NCBI RefSeq assembly: GCF_013166515.1
Contig: NZ_JABKKJ010000001.1
Location: 186,001-250,000, forward strand
DNA length: 64,000 nucleotides
Origin: Xylanibacter caecicola
GTDB taxonomy: Bacteria > Bacteroidota > Bacteroidia > Bacteroidales > Bacteroidaceae
Direction: 5' to 3'
Position numbers and translations under genes: made by a program. This document shows, one piece after another, positions 1-8,840 of this stretch. The notes beneath the pieces were generated by a model. It saw nothing but the letters and a program-made list of their open reading frames with translations. It was not told the DNA's origin and did no database searches. Every line of letters starts with the position of its first letter. The stretch's first letter is position 1.

Positions 1-1412
1 TTCTTCACTTTCTTGCCGACATTTCCCATGCTCTTTTTCTTTTTCTCTTCCTCCTCTTTCTTGAGTCTTTCTTCTTCTATGCGTGCAGCCTCTTCTGCCT
101 CCTTACGTCTCTTCTCTTCTGCCGCCGCCTTTTCTGCCGCAGTGAGAACGATACCGCTTCCGAGCTCGTCGGGACGTCTGGGGTTCTGGTGCAGGTCGCC
201 TGTCTTTGGTGTGGTGCCCTGTTTCTGTTCAGCGTTGAAAAGGTCACCGTTTTGAGTTACCTCCTGTCCGGCACAGTTCATGTCTCCCTTGGCAAGCAGT
301 CCGAGAATGGTGTTCATCATTCCGTTGTGTGCTGTTATTTCGGGATTGTTTGATGTTATGGTGTGTGTCACAAATTTGGCGATGCGTATTTTGTCTATGT
401 GAGTGTGGTTGCGGAATGCGGTTTCGATATTCTTCATGTTCGAGCCGCCGCCGGTAAGGATGATGCCACCTAACAGTCTGTCTGCGTATTCGCCCGGAAC
501 CTGTGACCAGACGTTCTCTATTATCTCGAGCAACCTTCCTTCGACAATCTCTATGAACTTGCGGCTTTCGATGCTGCGGTCTGTGTCTATCGGCAACATA
601 AGCGTATTGTCGATATCGTTGTTGTCCGTATAAGCGCATCCGTATTTTATCTTCATGTTCTCGGCTGCACTTTCCTCCATCTGAAGCGAAGCGATATCCT
701 TGGTGATATTGCTGCCTCCGAGCGGTATTACGGCAAGGTGGCGAAGTATGTTTTTGTAATAAACGGATACGGTGGTGGTGTCGGCTCCAAGGTCTACAAG
801 TACACAACCGGAACGTTTCTCGGCGTCGGTCAGGACATTGTCTGCCATGGCGAGCGGTGCAAGATACATCTCGGCAATTGCCACATTGGCATGGTCGAAG
901 CAGTTGTTGAGGTTGTGGTAGAACGATTTACGCCACAGGATGTTGAGGAAATTGCCTTCAAGGCGTGAGCACTGTATGCCCACCGGGTCTGACTGTAACT
1001 GGTTTCCGACTTTATATTCTTGTGTGGCGGCATCCAGAATTTCCTGATCCTGATATATCATATTGCGGTTGGTGTCCATCAGTTCGTTCACCATGTCCTG
1101 TGTGACAATGGTGTTCTCGGGCAGATCTTTTATTATTACATTTTTGATACTGCGTATCGACTGACCGCCAACGCCTACATATACCTGTGATATTTCGGTC
1201 TTGAGATTGTTCGACAGTTTCTTTACAATGTTTGATATGCACTGTACTGTCTTGTCTATATTGAATATTATACCTTTTCGTATGAATGATGATGAGTCTT
1301 CTTTTACTACGGCAAGTACGGAAATACTTCCGTCTACGTTCTTCTTTCCTGCTATTCCGGTCATCTTGGATGAACCAAGCTCGATTGCTACTATAAATTC
1401 TTTTGCTGCCAT
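1..1412 (-). CDS. ftsA: Cell division protein FtsA (3' end outside window)
   Basis: Actin-like ATPase that tethers FtsZ to the inner membrane and recruits later divisome proteins. The ATG at 1412 gives MAAKEFIVAIELGSSKMTG, the phosphate-1 loop of the actin fold. Downstream are an SHS2/1C-like segment, LVDLGADTTTVSVY (phosphate 2) and GGIILTGGGSNMKNIE (adenosine motif). About 470 codons are visible without a stop, already longer than the roughly 420 residues of E. coli FtsA. The extra length is a Glu/Lys/Ala-rich tail (about residues 415-470) predicted to be a charged helix; the terminal membrane-binding helix would lie off the left edge. It is the last dcw gene in the window, 21 bp after ftsQ, and ftsZ would be expected next. 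Identification is firm; the role of the charged tail is unknown. Confidence 0.95.
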   Translation of the reverse strand, partial: MAAKEFIVAIELGSSKMTGIAGKKNVDGSISVLAVVKEDSSSFIRKGIIFNIDKTVQCISNIVKKLSNNLKTEISQVYVGVGGQSIRSIKNVIIKDLPENTIVTQDMVNELMDTNRNMIYQDQEILDAATQEYKVGNQLQSDPVGIQCSRLEGNFLNILWRKSFYHNLNNCFDHANVAIAEMYLAPLAMADNVLTDAEKRSGCVLVDLGADTTTVSVYYKNILRHLAVIPLGGSNITKDIASLQMEESAAENMKIKYGCAYTDNNDIDNTLMLPIDTDRSIESRKFIEIVEGRLLEIIENVWSQVPGEYADRLLGGIILTGGGSNMKNIETAFRNHTHIDKIRIAKFVTHTITSNNPEITAHNGMMNTILGLLAKGDMNCAGQEVTQNGDLFNAEQKQGTTPKTGDLHQNPRRPDELGSGIVLTAAEKAAAEEKRRKEAEEAARIEEERLKKEEEEKKKKSMGNVGKKVK

Positions 1413-1433
1413 ACAATTATATATTTATTCTGT

Positions 1434-2225
1434 TTACTGTTCTCTTTTCTTGCATATTATCTGATTGTCGAACTCTATGTTGATATACGGATACTTGTTC
1501 CAGCCGGCTTGTGACAGTCCGTACTTATAGAACTTTTCGAGTCGTTTCATCTTCTTGTTTACGAAATCCGTGATTTCCTGTTCTCTTTTTGATCTGTTGC
1601 CGTGTTGTGGCAGATAGCCCATGAACACTACATGTTCTCCTACTCGCGGAACAAGCTCTATTCCGAGATCGGGCAGAACATTTATCTGTACAATCTGGTT
1701 CTTCCACAAGTCGCTCGCCATAAGTGCTTTGGCAAGATACGAAAGGGTGCTTTTTGCGTAATTCTTATTTATATATCCGGTTGCAATTATCAGGTCGGAG
1801 GTATATTTGGAGTTAGGCATTATGCCGCCTTTGTCATCAAGATAGTAGTCCTCTCCCCGTATGTTCTTTATTCGTATGATAGGAAGTCGCTGTGTAACGC
1901 TGATATGGACGTTGTTGTCTTGGGTCTTGTAGCACTGCACTTCGTTTACAAACGGACTCGATTTGAGAAGTTCTTCTATTTCCCGGGGATTGACATCGGA
2001 CATCATCTTGTTGAGCGGATACAGATGTCGGCGTTGCAAAATCTTCTTTATTTCGTTTACGCTAAGAAATCCGTTTGCGCTGTCATCCTCTATGTTTATC
2101 GATACTTTTGTGCATACCCTTGCCGTCTCGTCCGGGTTGTTGAACGATGTCATGGCAAGTATGATATAAACGGCAAGGATTATATCAAGTGTTATTATTA
2201 TTGATTTCTTTACGTTGATGCGCAT
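1434..2225 (-). CDS. ftsQ: Cell division protein FtsQ
   Basis: Bitopic inner-membrane divisome protein that in other bacteria links early and late division proteins through FtsL/FtsB. The 263-residue product has a short cytoplasmic N-terminus (MRINVKKS), one membrane segment at about residues 8-27, then a periplasmic part with a POTRA-like region (LSVNEIKKILQ... PREIEELLKSSPFVNEVQCY) and a beta domain. The ATG follows the murC stop codon directly (TAA then ATG), so the two are probably translationally coupled. Sequence is weakly conserved in this family, so the call rests on topology, POTRA-like pattern, size and position between murC and ftsA. Confidence 0.88.
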   Translation of the reverse strand: MRINVKKSIIITLDIILAVYIILAMTSFNNPDETARVCTKVSINIEDDSANGFLSVNEIKKILQRRHLYPLNKMMSDVNPREIEELLKSSPFVNEVQCYKTQDNNVHISVTQRLPIIRIKNIRGEDYYLDDKGGIMPNSKYTSDLIIATGYINKNYAKSTLSYLAKALMASDLWKNQIVQINVLPDLGIELVPRVGEHVVFMGYLPQHGNRSKREQEITDFVNKKMKRLEKFYKYGLSQAGWNKYPYINIEFDNQIICKKREQ

Positions 2226-3608
2226 TTACTTGTATTTGTTTAAGAGTATTTCTGCTATTTGTGGAACGTAATTGTCAAGGTCGCCGGCACCCAATACCAA
2301 CAGCACTTCAAAGTTGTCGGTGGCTACAAAGTCAAGAATATCTTCTTTCTTGACCAGTCTTTTCTCCACTCCCGGCTTCAGATTGTCAAGTATCAGTTGT
2401 GACGAAACTCCCGGAATGGGTTCTTCGCGGGCAGGGTAGATATCGCAAAGCACCACTCTGTCCAGCAAGCTGAGGCTGTCGGCAAAGTCTTTATAGAAGT
2501 CGCGTGTCCTTGTATAGAGATGCGGTTGGAATATTGCCGTTATTTTCTTGTTTTTATAAAGTTCGCGTATGCTTTTGGCACTTTGGTATATTTCTTTTGG
2601 ATGATGTGCGTAGTCGCTAAGAAAAACAATGTTCTCATTGTTTATTTTGAAGTCAAACCGCCTGTCTACTCCACGGTATGTCTTCATTCCGTTACGCAGT
2701 TCCTCTGCCGTACATCCTGCCAACTGTGCCATTGCCATTGCTGCAACGCCGTTCTCGATGTTTATCGGTATGGGGTGTCCAAGCTCTATATCTGTAACGT
2801 TTTCTATAGGTGAGATGAAGTCGAAGGTGATTTTACCGTTGCCTATTTTTATGTTCTCGGCATGGAAGTCGCCTTCGTCCAGCGCGTATTCGTATGTTTT
2901 CACGTCTTTGTCGACGTCGGCTTTCATTTCAAGACCTTTGTGTACGATGAGTGCTCCGCCCGGTTGTATGAGCGTGGTGTAGTGGCGGAAGCTCTCGAGA
3001 TAAGCCTCTTTGGTGCCGTAGATGTCAAGGTGGTCGGGATCTGTAGACGTTATCACGCTCATCCACGGGCGCAACTGGTGGAAGCTACGGTCAAATTCGT
3101 CTGCCTCAATCACCACGTAGTCGCTATCCTCGCTTAGTATATAGTTTGTAGAGTAGTTCTTTGATATGCCGCCAAGAAAGGCATTGCAGTCGTGTTTGCT
3201 TTGGTGCATGATGTGTGCGCACATTGTTGATGTGGTTGTTTTTCCGTGAGTTCCGGCAAAACAAAGTCCCTTGTGGGTGCGTGTCAGCATGCCCAACACT
3301 TGTGCACGTTTCTCTATATCGAAGCCTTCCTGACGGAAATAAGCCAGTTCCTTGTGGCTTTCGGGTATGGCGGGAGTATATACCACGAGTGTATTTTCCT
3401 TGTTCTTGCAGGTTTGAGGGATACTGTCTATATTCTCGTCATAGTGAATGTTCATTCCCTCTTGTTCCAATTGGCGTGTCAGGTTAGAAGGAGTCTTGTC
3501 GTATCCGGCAACTTCTTTGCCTTTTTTCATGAAGTAACGGGCAATGGCGCTCATGCCTATGCCGCCTGCACCGATAAAATATATGGATTTAATATCTTTA
3601 AGTTCCAT
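2226..3608 (-). CDS. murC: UDP-N-acetylmuramate--L-alanine ligase MurC
   Basis: Cytoplasmic ATP-dependent ligase that adds L-Ala to UDP-MurNAc, the first step of stem-peptide synthesis. The 460-residue protein opens with a Rossmann nucleotide-binding motif (YFIGAGGIGMSAIA) and has the Mur ligase P-loop GTHGKTTTSTM near residue 120, then the conserved ADEFDRSF and the C-terminal DYAHHPKEI. Length matches the family. It lies between murG (39 bp upstream) and ftsQ (abutting downstream) in the dcw order. Confidence 0.97.
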   Translation of the reverse strand: MELKDIKSIYFIGAGGIGMSAIARYFMKKGKEVAGYDKTPSNLTRQLEQEGMNIHYDENIDSIPQTCKNKENTLVVYTPAIPESHKELAYFRQEGFDIEKRAQVLGMLTRTHKGLCFAGTHGKTTTSTMCAHIMHQSKHDCNAFLGGISKNYSTNYILSEDSDYVVIEADEFDRSFHQLRPWMSVITSTDPDHLDIYGTKEAYLESFRHYTTLIQPGGALIVHKGLEMKADVDKDVKTYEYALDEGDFHAENIKIGNGKITFDFISPIENVTDIELGHPIPINIENGVAAMAMAQLAGCTAEELRNGMKTYRGVDRRFDFKINNENIVFLSDYAHHPKEIYQSAKSIRELYKNKKITAIFQPHLYTRTRDFYKDFADSLSLLDRVVLCDIYPAREEPIPGVSSQLILDNLKPGVEKRLVKKEDILDFVATDNFEVLLVLGAGDLDNYVPQIAEILLNKYK

Positions 3609-3647
3609 TTGCTGTTTAAGTTTTTCGATGACTCGTAATGAATGTGC

Positions 3648-4763
3648 TTAATGTCTCGCTGTTGCCATTTTTATGACTTCATCGGCAATGATGTCGGCAG
3701 AATCGGGCAGTGCCAGCTTCTTGATGTTTGTGCTGAGCGACTTCAGCTTGTCTTCGTTCTTTACGGTGTCGATAGCAAGCTTTATCACAACATCGGCAGC
3801 CTCGGCGTCTTTTACGTATAGCGCCGCATCCTTGTTGACAAGCGCCATGACGTTCTTTGTCTGATGATCTTCTGCCACGTTGGGCGAGGGAACAAGTATT
3901 ACGGGCTTGCCTATGAGGCAGAACTCGGATATGCTGCTTGCTCCGGCACGACTTATCACCAAGTCGGCTGCCGTATATGCGGCTCCCATGTCCGATATGA
4001 AGTCGGTCACTTTCAGCATGGGCATATCCTTGTGGCTTTTCAATCGTTCCTTTATTTCGTTGTGATAATACTTTCCGGTCTGCCAGATGAACTGTACACC
4101 CGATGTCTCTATCAGGTCAAGATGCTGCATCACGCTTTCGTTTACGGTACGTGCTCCGAGGCTTCCTCCCACTATCAGTATGGTCTTTTTTGAAGGGTCG
4201 AGTCCGAAACTCTTTATTGCATCTTCCTTGTTTGTTGTGGTTTCGAGTAAAGCCTGTCTTACGGGATTGCCCGTCATTATGATTTTCTCGGCGGGAAAGA
4301 ACCTTTCCATGCCCTCATAGGCAACGCATATTTTCGTCGCTTTCTTTGCAAGCAGCTTGTTGGTGACGCCTGCATACGAGTTCTGTTCCTGTATAAGGCA
4401 GGGTATTCCCATTGCCGCACATTTGTTTAAGGTGGGTCCGCTGGCATAGCCGCCTACTCCCACGGCTGCCATCGGTCTGAATTTACGGATGATGTTCTTT
4501 GCTATCAGCTGGCTTTTCCAGATCCTGTAAAGAACCAAGATGTTCTTCAGCATGTTCTTGCGGTCGAATCCGCATATCGGAAGACCTTTTATCTCGTATC
4601 CTGCCGCAGGCACGCGTTGCATCTCCATTCTGCCTTCTGCACCTACGAATAATATCTTGGTGCCGGGTCTTTTTCCTTTAATGGCATTTGCAATGGATAT
4701 GGCAGGAAAGATATGTCCTCCTGTTCCACCGCCGCTTATTATAATTCTCAGTTCTTCATCCAT
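3648..4763 (-). CDS. murG: UDP-GlcNAc--undecaprenyl-PP-MurNAc-pentapeptide GlcNAc transferase MurG
   Basis: Membrane-associated GT28 glycosyltransferase converting lipid I to lipid II on the cytoplasmic face. The N-terminal glycine-rich loop SGGGTGGHIFPAISIA and the C-terminal donor-site stretch ISRAGASSISEFCLIGKP are both present. I chose the ATG at 4763 (MDEELRIIISGG). A nine-codon upstream extension begins with TTG at 4790, but that codon lies inside a good -7 promoter element (4788-4795), so it should not be transcribed from there. The product is then 371 residues, normal for MurG. The gene may have its own promoter inside the dcw cluster. Confidence 0.96.
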   Translation of the reverse strand: MDEELRIIISGGGTGGHIFPAISIANAIKGKRPGTKILFVGAEGRMEMQRVPAAGYEIKGLPICGFDRKNMLKNILVLYRIWKSQLIAKNIIRKFRPMAAVGVGGYASGPTLNKCAAMGIPCLIQEQNSYAGVTNKLLAKKATKICVAYEGMERFFPAEKIIMTGNPVRQALLETTTNKEDAIKSFGLDPSKKTILIVGGSLGARTVNESVMQHLDLIETSGVQFIWQTGKYYHNEIKERLKSHKDMPMLKVTDFISDMGAAYTAADLVISRAGASSISEFCLIGKPVILVPSPNVAEDHQTKNVMALVNKDAALYVKDAEAADVVIKLAIDTVKNEDKLKSLSTNIKKLALPDSADIIADEVIKMATARH

Positions 4764-4787
4764 ACTGTATGAGATTTGTTTGTTTCG

Positions 4788-4795
4788 CAAAATTA
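4788..4795 (-). promoter_or_regulatory. Candidate internal promoter for murG
   Basis: On the minus strand the 48-bp gap between ftsW and murG contains TAATTTTG, a full match to the Bacteroidota -7 consensus TAnnTTTG. It lies about 25 bp upstream of the chosen murG ATG, so the leader would be short. No clear -33 TTTG is seen at the usual 19-21 bp spacing. Confidence 0.45.
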
Positions 4796-4838
4796 AATAA
4801 AAAAATTATCTTCCTATTATTTTATATTACATTTTATG

Positions 4839-6128
4839 TCATGCCGTCTTTGCTTTAACGGTCACCGGGGTATTGCTTTCCGTGCTGTCGTTTTTCTTGG
4901 CAGAGTAGCTTACACTTAATATAATACCAATATATACACAGTTCATTATCGTTGATGTTCCGCCCTTGCTGATTAGCGGAAGCGGCTGTCCGGTCACCGG
5001 TGCCAGTCCTACCGCCACAGCCATGTTGAACATTGCCTGAGTAACCAGAAGCAAGGCAAAGCCCATGATAAGCAGTGCGGGGAACGTGTTTGCACATCTG
5101 TTTGCGATGATTGCAGTGCGGAATAACAGTATTATATACAGCATGCACACCACAAATGCCCCTAATATGCCCATTTCTTCTATGACAATGGCATATATGA
5201 AGTCGGAGAATGCCTGTGAAAGGAAATCGCGTTCAACAGAGTTTCCCGGTCCTTTGCCCACAATGTTCGACGAAACTATCGCAATGTTGGCGTGAGCCAC
5301 CTGCGCGTCATTGTCCAAGTCATAGTCGTTCGGTGCCACATACTCGTTGTCAATGAACTTGTCTATACGCGTTTTCCATGTGTCAAAGCGGTGCGTAACC
5401 TTGCTGAGTGCGCTCTTTTCGCTCTTTTTGGCATTCTTGTCCGCATTTTCTACAAGCACGGTATTTGTCGTGCTGTTCTTCTCTTTTTGCTTGTCCGTGC
5501 CGAAAATCATTACCGCAGCGACAGCCATTGCACCGGCAAGAACCACTATTCCGACAAGTCTTCCGATCTGCTTTCCGGGCACTCTGCCTATTATCATCAT
5601 CATCACAACTACCGTGCCAAGCAGAAAGGCGGTTGAAAAGTTCTCAAAGAAGATGAGCATTATCGTCGGAATGCTGATGAACAATATAAATCTGAATGCG
5701 CGAGGGTCGGCCCCGTCCTTTGTCTGCATGGCACTCAGTATCTGTGCTTCTGCCAGAATGAGAGAGCCTTTAGCCAGTTCTGACGGCTGAAACTTTATTC
5801 CGAACAGCGACAGCCAGCGTGTTGCGTCGTTTTCAGCGTGTCCGGATACAAGCACCATAATAAGCATTATCATCGACAATAGAAGTGCAAATGGTGTTAT
5901 TATCTTAAAATATTTGCACTTTATATTCATTACGCCGACCATGAAGCATACGCCTATCAGCAGGAAAGAGGTATGTTTCAGTGCAGGTCCCCAGTAGTAT
6001 CCTCCCTTGTAGGTGAGTCCGCTTGATGCGCTGTATACCTCTATTATGCTTATGATGCACAGAAAGAAGAACACCATCCAGATGATGCCGTCGCCTTTCA
6101 GTTTGTTGCTTATTGCATTTTCGTTCAT
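4839..6128 (-). CDS. ftsW: Lipid II polymerase / divisome SEDS protein FtsW
   Basis: SEDS-family peptidoglycan glycosyltransferase that works with the FtsI transpeptidase at the septum. The 429-residue protein is almost entirely hydrophobic segments. It has the family signature near the C-terminus (VGLAPVTGQPLPLISKGGTS) and the FQPSELAK motif near residue 115. A polar loop at about residues 210-285, rich in Lys/Asp/Asn, corresponds to the large extracytoplasmic loop. It sits between murD and murG as in most dcw clusters, which supports FtsW over RodA. Confidence 0.95.
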   Translation of the reverse strand: MNENAISNKLKGDGIIWMVFFFLCIISIIEVYSASSGLTYKGGYYWGPALKHTSFLLIGVCFMVGVMNIKCKYFKIITPFALLLSMIMLIMVLVSGHAENDATRWLSLFGIKFQPSELAKGSLILAEAQILSAMQTKDGADPRAFRFILFISIPTIMLIFFENFSTAFLLGTVVVMMMIIGRVPGKQIGRLVGIVVLAGAMAVAAVMIFGTDKQKEKNSTTNTVLVENADKNAKKSEKSALSKVTHRFDTWKTRIDKFIDNEYVAPNDYDLDNDAQVAHANIAIVSSNIVGKGPGNSVERDFLSQAFSDFIYAIVIEEMGILGAFVVCMLYIILLFRTAIIANRCANTFPALLIMGFALLLVTQAMFNMAVAVGLAPVTGQPLPLISKGGTSTIMNCVYIGIILSVSYSAKKNDSTESNTPVTVKAKTA

Positions 6129-6156
6129 TATGTCTTGATTTCTTCCGGTTCTGTCT

Positions 6157-7488
6157 TTATAAGTTTCTTACCAGTGTCTTGAACTGCTCACCCCTGTCTT
6201 CCATGTTCTTGAACAGGTCGAAGCTTGCGCAGCACGGGCTTAGCAGCACCGTCTCGCCGGGTTTTGCCATTTCGTAACATGCCTCTACACATTCTTTCAT
6301 GCTGTGTGTGTCGCGTACCGGAATGCCCATTCCGTCAAAGAAATTGTGCAGCTTTGCATTGTCGGCACCAAGGTAAACCAGTCCGCAGCATTTCTTCTTT
6401 ACAAGTTCTTTTATCGCGTTATAGTCGTTGCCCTTGTCTTTTCCTCCTATTATAAGGATTGTAGGTGTCTTCATGCTTTCCAACGCATACCAGCATGCGT
6501 CTACGTTAGTGGCTTTCGAGTCGTTGATATATTGAACCCCCCTTACGGTCGTCACTTTCTCCAGACGGTGTTCCACGCCTGGGAAATCGCTTAAGCTCTT
6601 GCGTATGTCTTCTTTCTTTATGCCTGAAACCCTTGATGCAATGCCGGCTGCGAGCGAGTTGTATATATTATGTTTTCCCGTCAGGCTCAGTGCTTCTTGT
6701 TCCATGTTGAACGGTGTCGGCACTTCTATTTTATACTCTCCTTCCTCTATGTATGCAATTGAACCTTTCTCTTTAAGGTCGGAGAAAGGGCATTGTACAG
6801 ACTTTATGTTATACTTTTTCAACTCCCTTTTTATTATGGGGTCATCGTTCCAGTATATGAACGTGTCGTCCTTTGTCTGGTTCTGTATTATCCTCATCTT
6901 CGAGTCGACATAGTTCTGCATGCAGTTGTCGTAGCGGTCGAGGTGATCCGGGGTTATGTTAAGCAGAATGGCAATGTTGGCACGGAAGTTGTACATATTG
7001 TCCAACTGAAACGAGCTGATTTCTATTATGTAATATTCGTGCGGGTCTTCAGCCACCTGAAGTGCGAGGCTTTTGCCTATGTTGCCTGCCAGTCCCACGT
7101 TATATCCGGCGTTTTTGAATATATGGTATATCAGCGAAGTTGTCGTTGTCTTGCCGTTGCTACCAGTTATACATATCATCTTGGACGTAGTATACCTTCC
7201 TGCAAACTCTATTTCACTTATTATGCCGATGCCCTTAGCCACGCATTTCTTTATTATCGGGGCATTGTCCGGTATGCCGGGGCTTTTTATTATCTCATCG
7301 GCATTCAGTATCTTTTCCTCTGTATGTCCTTTTTCCTCCCATTCTATACCATGGCTGTCAAGAAGTTCCTTGTATTTGTCTTTTATCATCGACATATCCG
7401 AAACAAATACGTCGAATCCTTCTTTCTTTGCAAGTACGGCAGCTCCGGCTCCACTTTCGCCGGCTCCCAATATGACAATTCTTCCCAT
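6157..7488 (-). CDS. murD: UDP-N-acetylmuramoyl-L-alanine--D-glutamate ligase MurD
   Basis: Adds D-Glu to UDP-MurNAc-L-Ala in the cytoplasm. The protein is 443 residues, the expected size. It has an N-terminal Rossmann motif (ILGAGESGAGAAVLAK), the P-loop GSNGKTTTTSLIYHI near residue 110, NITPDHLDRY, and the C-terminal NDSKATNVDA and LLSPCCASFDLF motifs typical of MurD. It starts 10 bp after mraY ends, consistent with co-transcription. Confidence 0.97.
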   Translation of the reverse strand: MGRIVILGAGESGAGAAVLAKKEGFDVFVSDMSMIKDKYKELLDSHGIEWEEKGHTEEKILNADEIIKSPGIPDNAPIIKKCVAKGIGIISEIEFAGRYTTSKMICITGSNGKTTTTSLIYHIFKNAGYNVGLAGNIGKSLALQVAEDPHEYYIIEISSFQLDNMYNFRANIAILLNITPDHLDRYDNCMQNYVDSKMRIIQNQTKDDTFIYWNDDPIIKRELKKYNIKSVQCPFSDLKEKGSIAYIEEGEYKIEVPTPFNMEQEALSLTGKHNIYNSLAAGIASRVSGIKKEDIRKSLSDFPGVEHRLEKVTTVRGVQYINDSKATNVDACWYALESMKTPTILIIGGKDKGNDYNAIKELVKKKCCGLVYLGADNAKLHNFFDGMGIPVRDTHSMKECVEACYEMAKPGETVLLSPCCASFDLFKNMEDRGEQFKTLVRNL

Positions 7489-7498
7489 ATATCTTTCC

Positions 7499-8770
7499 TT
7501 ATCTTATCTTTAATGTTATTATTGTCAGTGCCGCCAAAAGTATTGTGACAATCCAGAAGCGGATTGTTATCTTCGATTCGTGCACTACATTCTTTGGCTT
7601 TTTGAATACATATTTTATCTCCGGGTCAAGTTGTTCCTGTGTAATTCTGAACGTGTCGTGAAGCGGAGCACGCTTTATAAGTCTTTGCTTTATACCCTTG
7701 CGCGTTCCCAGTTTTGCATACCACACCTGCAATATTACGCTGAGGCTCTCCACAAAGAATATTCCGCAGAGTATCGGAAGCATCAGTTCCTTGTGTATTA
7801 TTATGGCGCTTACGGCTATTATTCCTCCGATTGTCAGTGAGCCGGTGTCTCCCATAAACACTTGTGCGGGATAAGCGTTATACCACAGGAAACCGATCAG
7901 GGCACCGATGAATGCGCATAAGAACACCACCAGTTCCTGTGATCCCGGTATATACATTATATTAAGGTATGCAGCAAACTCTATATGACTGCTCACATAG
8001 GCAAATATTCCGAGCGCCACGCCTATTATTGCCGAGTTTCCCGCACACATGCCATCCATTCCGTCGTTTAGGTTCGCACCGTTCGAGACCGCTGTCACCA
8101 CTATTATCGTCATCACCACAAACAGTATCCAGCCGGCCGCAGTCTTGTATTTTCCGCAGAACGACATAATGTCGGCATAGTCGAGGTTATGTCCTTTCAC
8201 GAACGGTATTGTCGTCTTAAGAGACTTTGTTGCCTGTTGCCTGTGTTTTATTACAAGTTCCTGGTTGTCGTTTTTCTGTATGGCAAGGTTCTCGTTTATC
8301 TTTGCATCAGGACTGTACCACAACATCATGCCTACAATCAGACCGATGCTTATCTGCCCTATTATCTTGAACTTGCCCGGCAGTCCCTCCTTGTTGTGGC
8401 GGAATATCTTTATATAGTCATCCAGTCCGCCGAGAAATCCCAGCCACACTGTGGTGATAATCATCAGTATGAGATATATGTTTCGCATGCGTCCCAGCAA
8501 CAGTACGGGAACGAGAATGGCTACGATCAATATGATACCGCCCATCGAAGGCACGCCTATCTTCTTTACACCGAACGGATCTATCTTTGCATCGCGCTGC
8601 ACTTCGGTTATCTGTTTCTTCTTGAGATACTTTATGAATTTCTCTCCGAACCATGCAGATATCACCAAAGCAAGTATCATTGCCAGCAATGCCCGGAACG
8701 ATATGTAACCCCATACGTGTGAACCGGGTATTCCGAATTGCTCTAAAAAGCGGAACAGATAGTATAACAT
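7499..8770 (-). CDS. mraY: Phospho-MurNAc-pentapeptide-transferase MraY
   Basis: Polytopic membrane enzyme that transfers phospho-MurNAc-pentapeptide to undecaprenyl phosphate to make lipid I. Motifs seen: MGGIILI, GGLDDYIKIF (catalytic Asp pair) and NGANLNDGMDGMCAGN. At 423 residues it is about 60 longer than the E. coli enzyme. The extra length is a hydrophilic insertion (about residues 155-205) between the GGLDDY segment and the NLNDGMDG segment; such insertions occur in Bacteroidota MraY. The 70-bp gap from murE is AT-rich with no clear promoter. Confidence 0.97.
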   Translation of the reverse strand: MLYYLFRFLEQFGIPGSHVWGYISFRALLAMILALVISAWFGEKFIKYLKKKQITEVQRDAKIDPFGVKKIGVPSMGGIILIVAILVPVLLLGRMRNIYLILMIITTVWLGFLGGLDDYIKIFRHNKEGLPGKFKIIGQISIGLIVGMMLWYSPDAKINENLAIQKNDNQELVIKHRQQATKSLKTTIPFVKGHNLDYADIMSFCGKYKTAAGWILFVVMTIIVVTAVSNGANLNDGMDGMCAGNSAIIGVALGIFAYVSSHIEFAAYLNIMYIPGSQELVVFLCAFIGALIGFLWYNAYPAQVFMGDTGSLTIGGIIAVSAIIIHKELMLPILCGIFFVESLSVILQVWYAKLGTRKGIKQRLIKRAPLHDTFRITQEQLDPEIKYVFKKPKNVVHESKITIRFWIVTILLAALTIITLKIR

Positions 8771-8840
8771 TTTTATTTTTAAGTTTAAATTACAAGTAAA
8801 ATATTTAATTAATGACGATTATTCACGGTCTGTTGCATGC

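Noticed and set aside
1012..1416. 134-codon minus-strand frame near the FtsA start
   Set aside because: Out-of-frame shadow of ftsA, whose true frame begins at 1412 and runs off the window edge.
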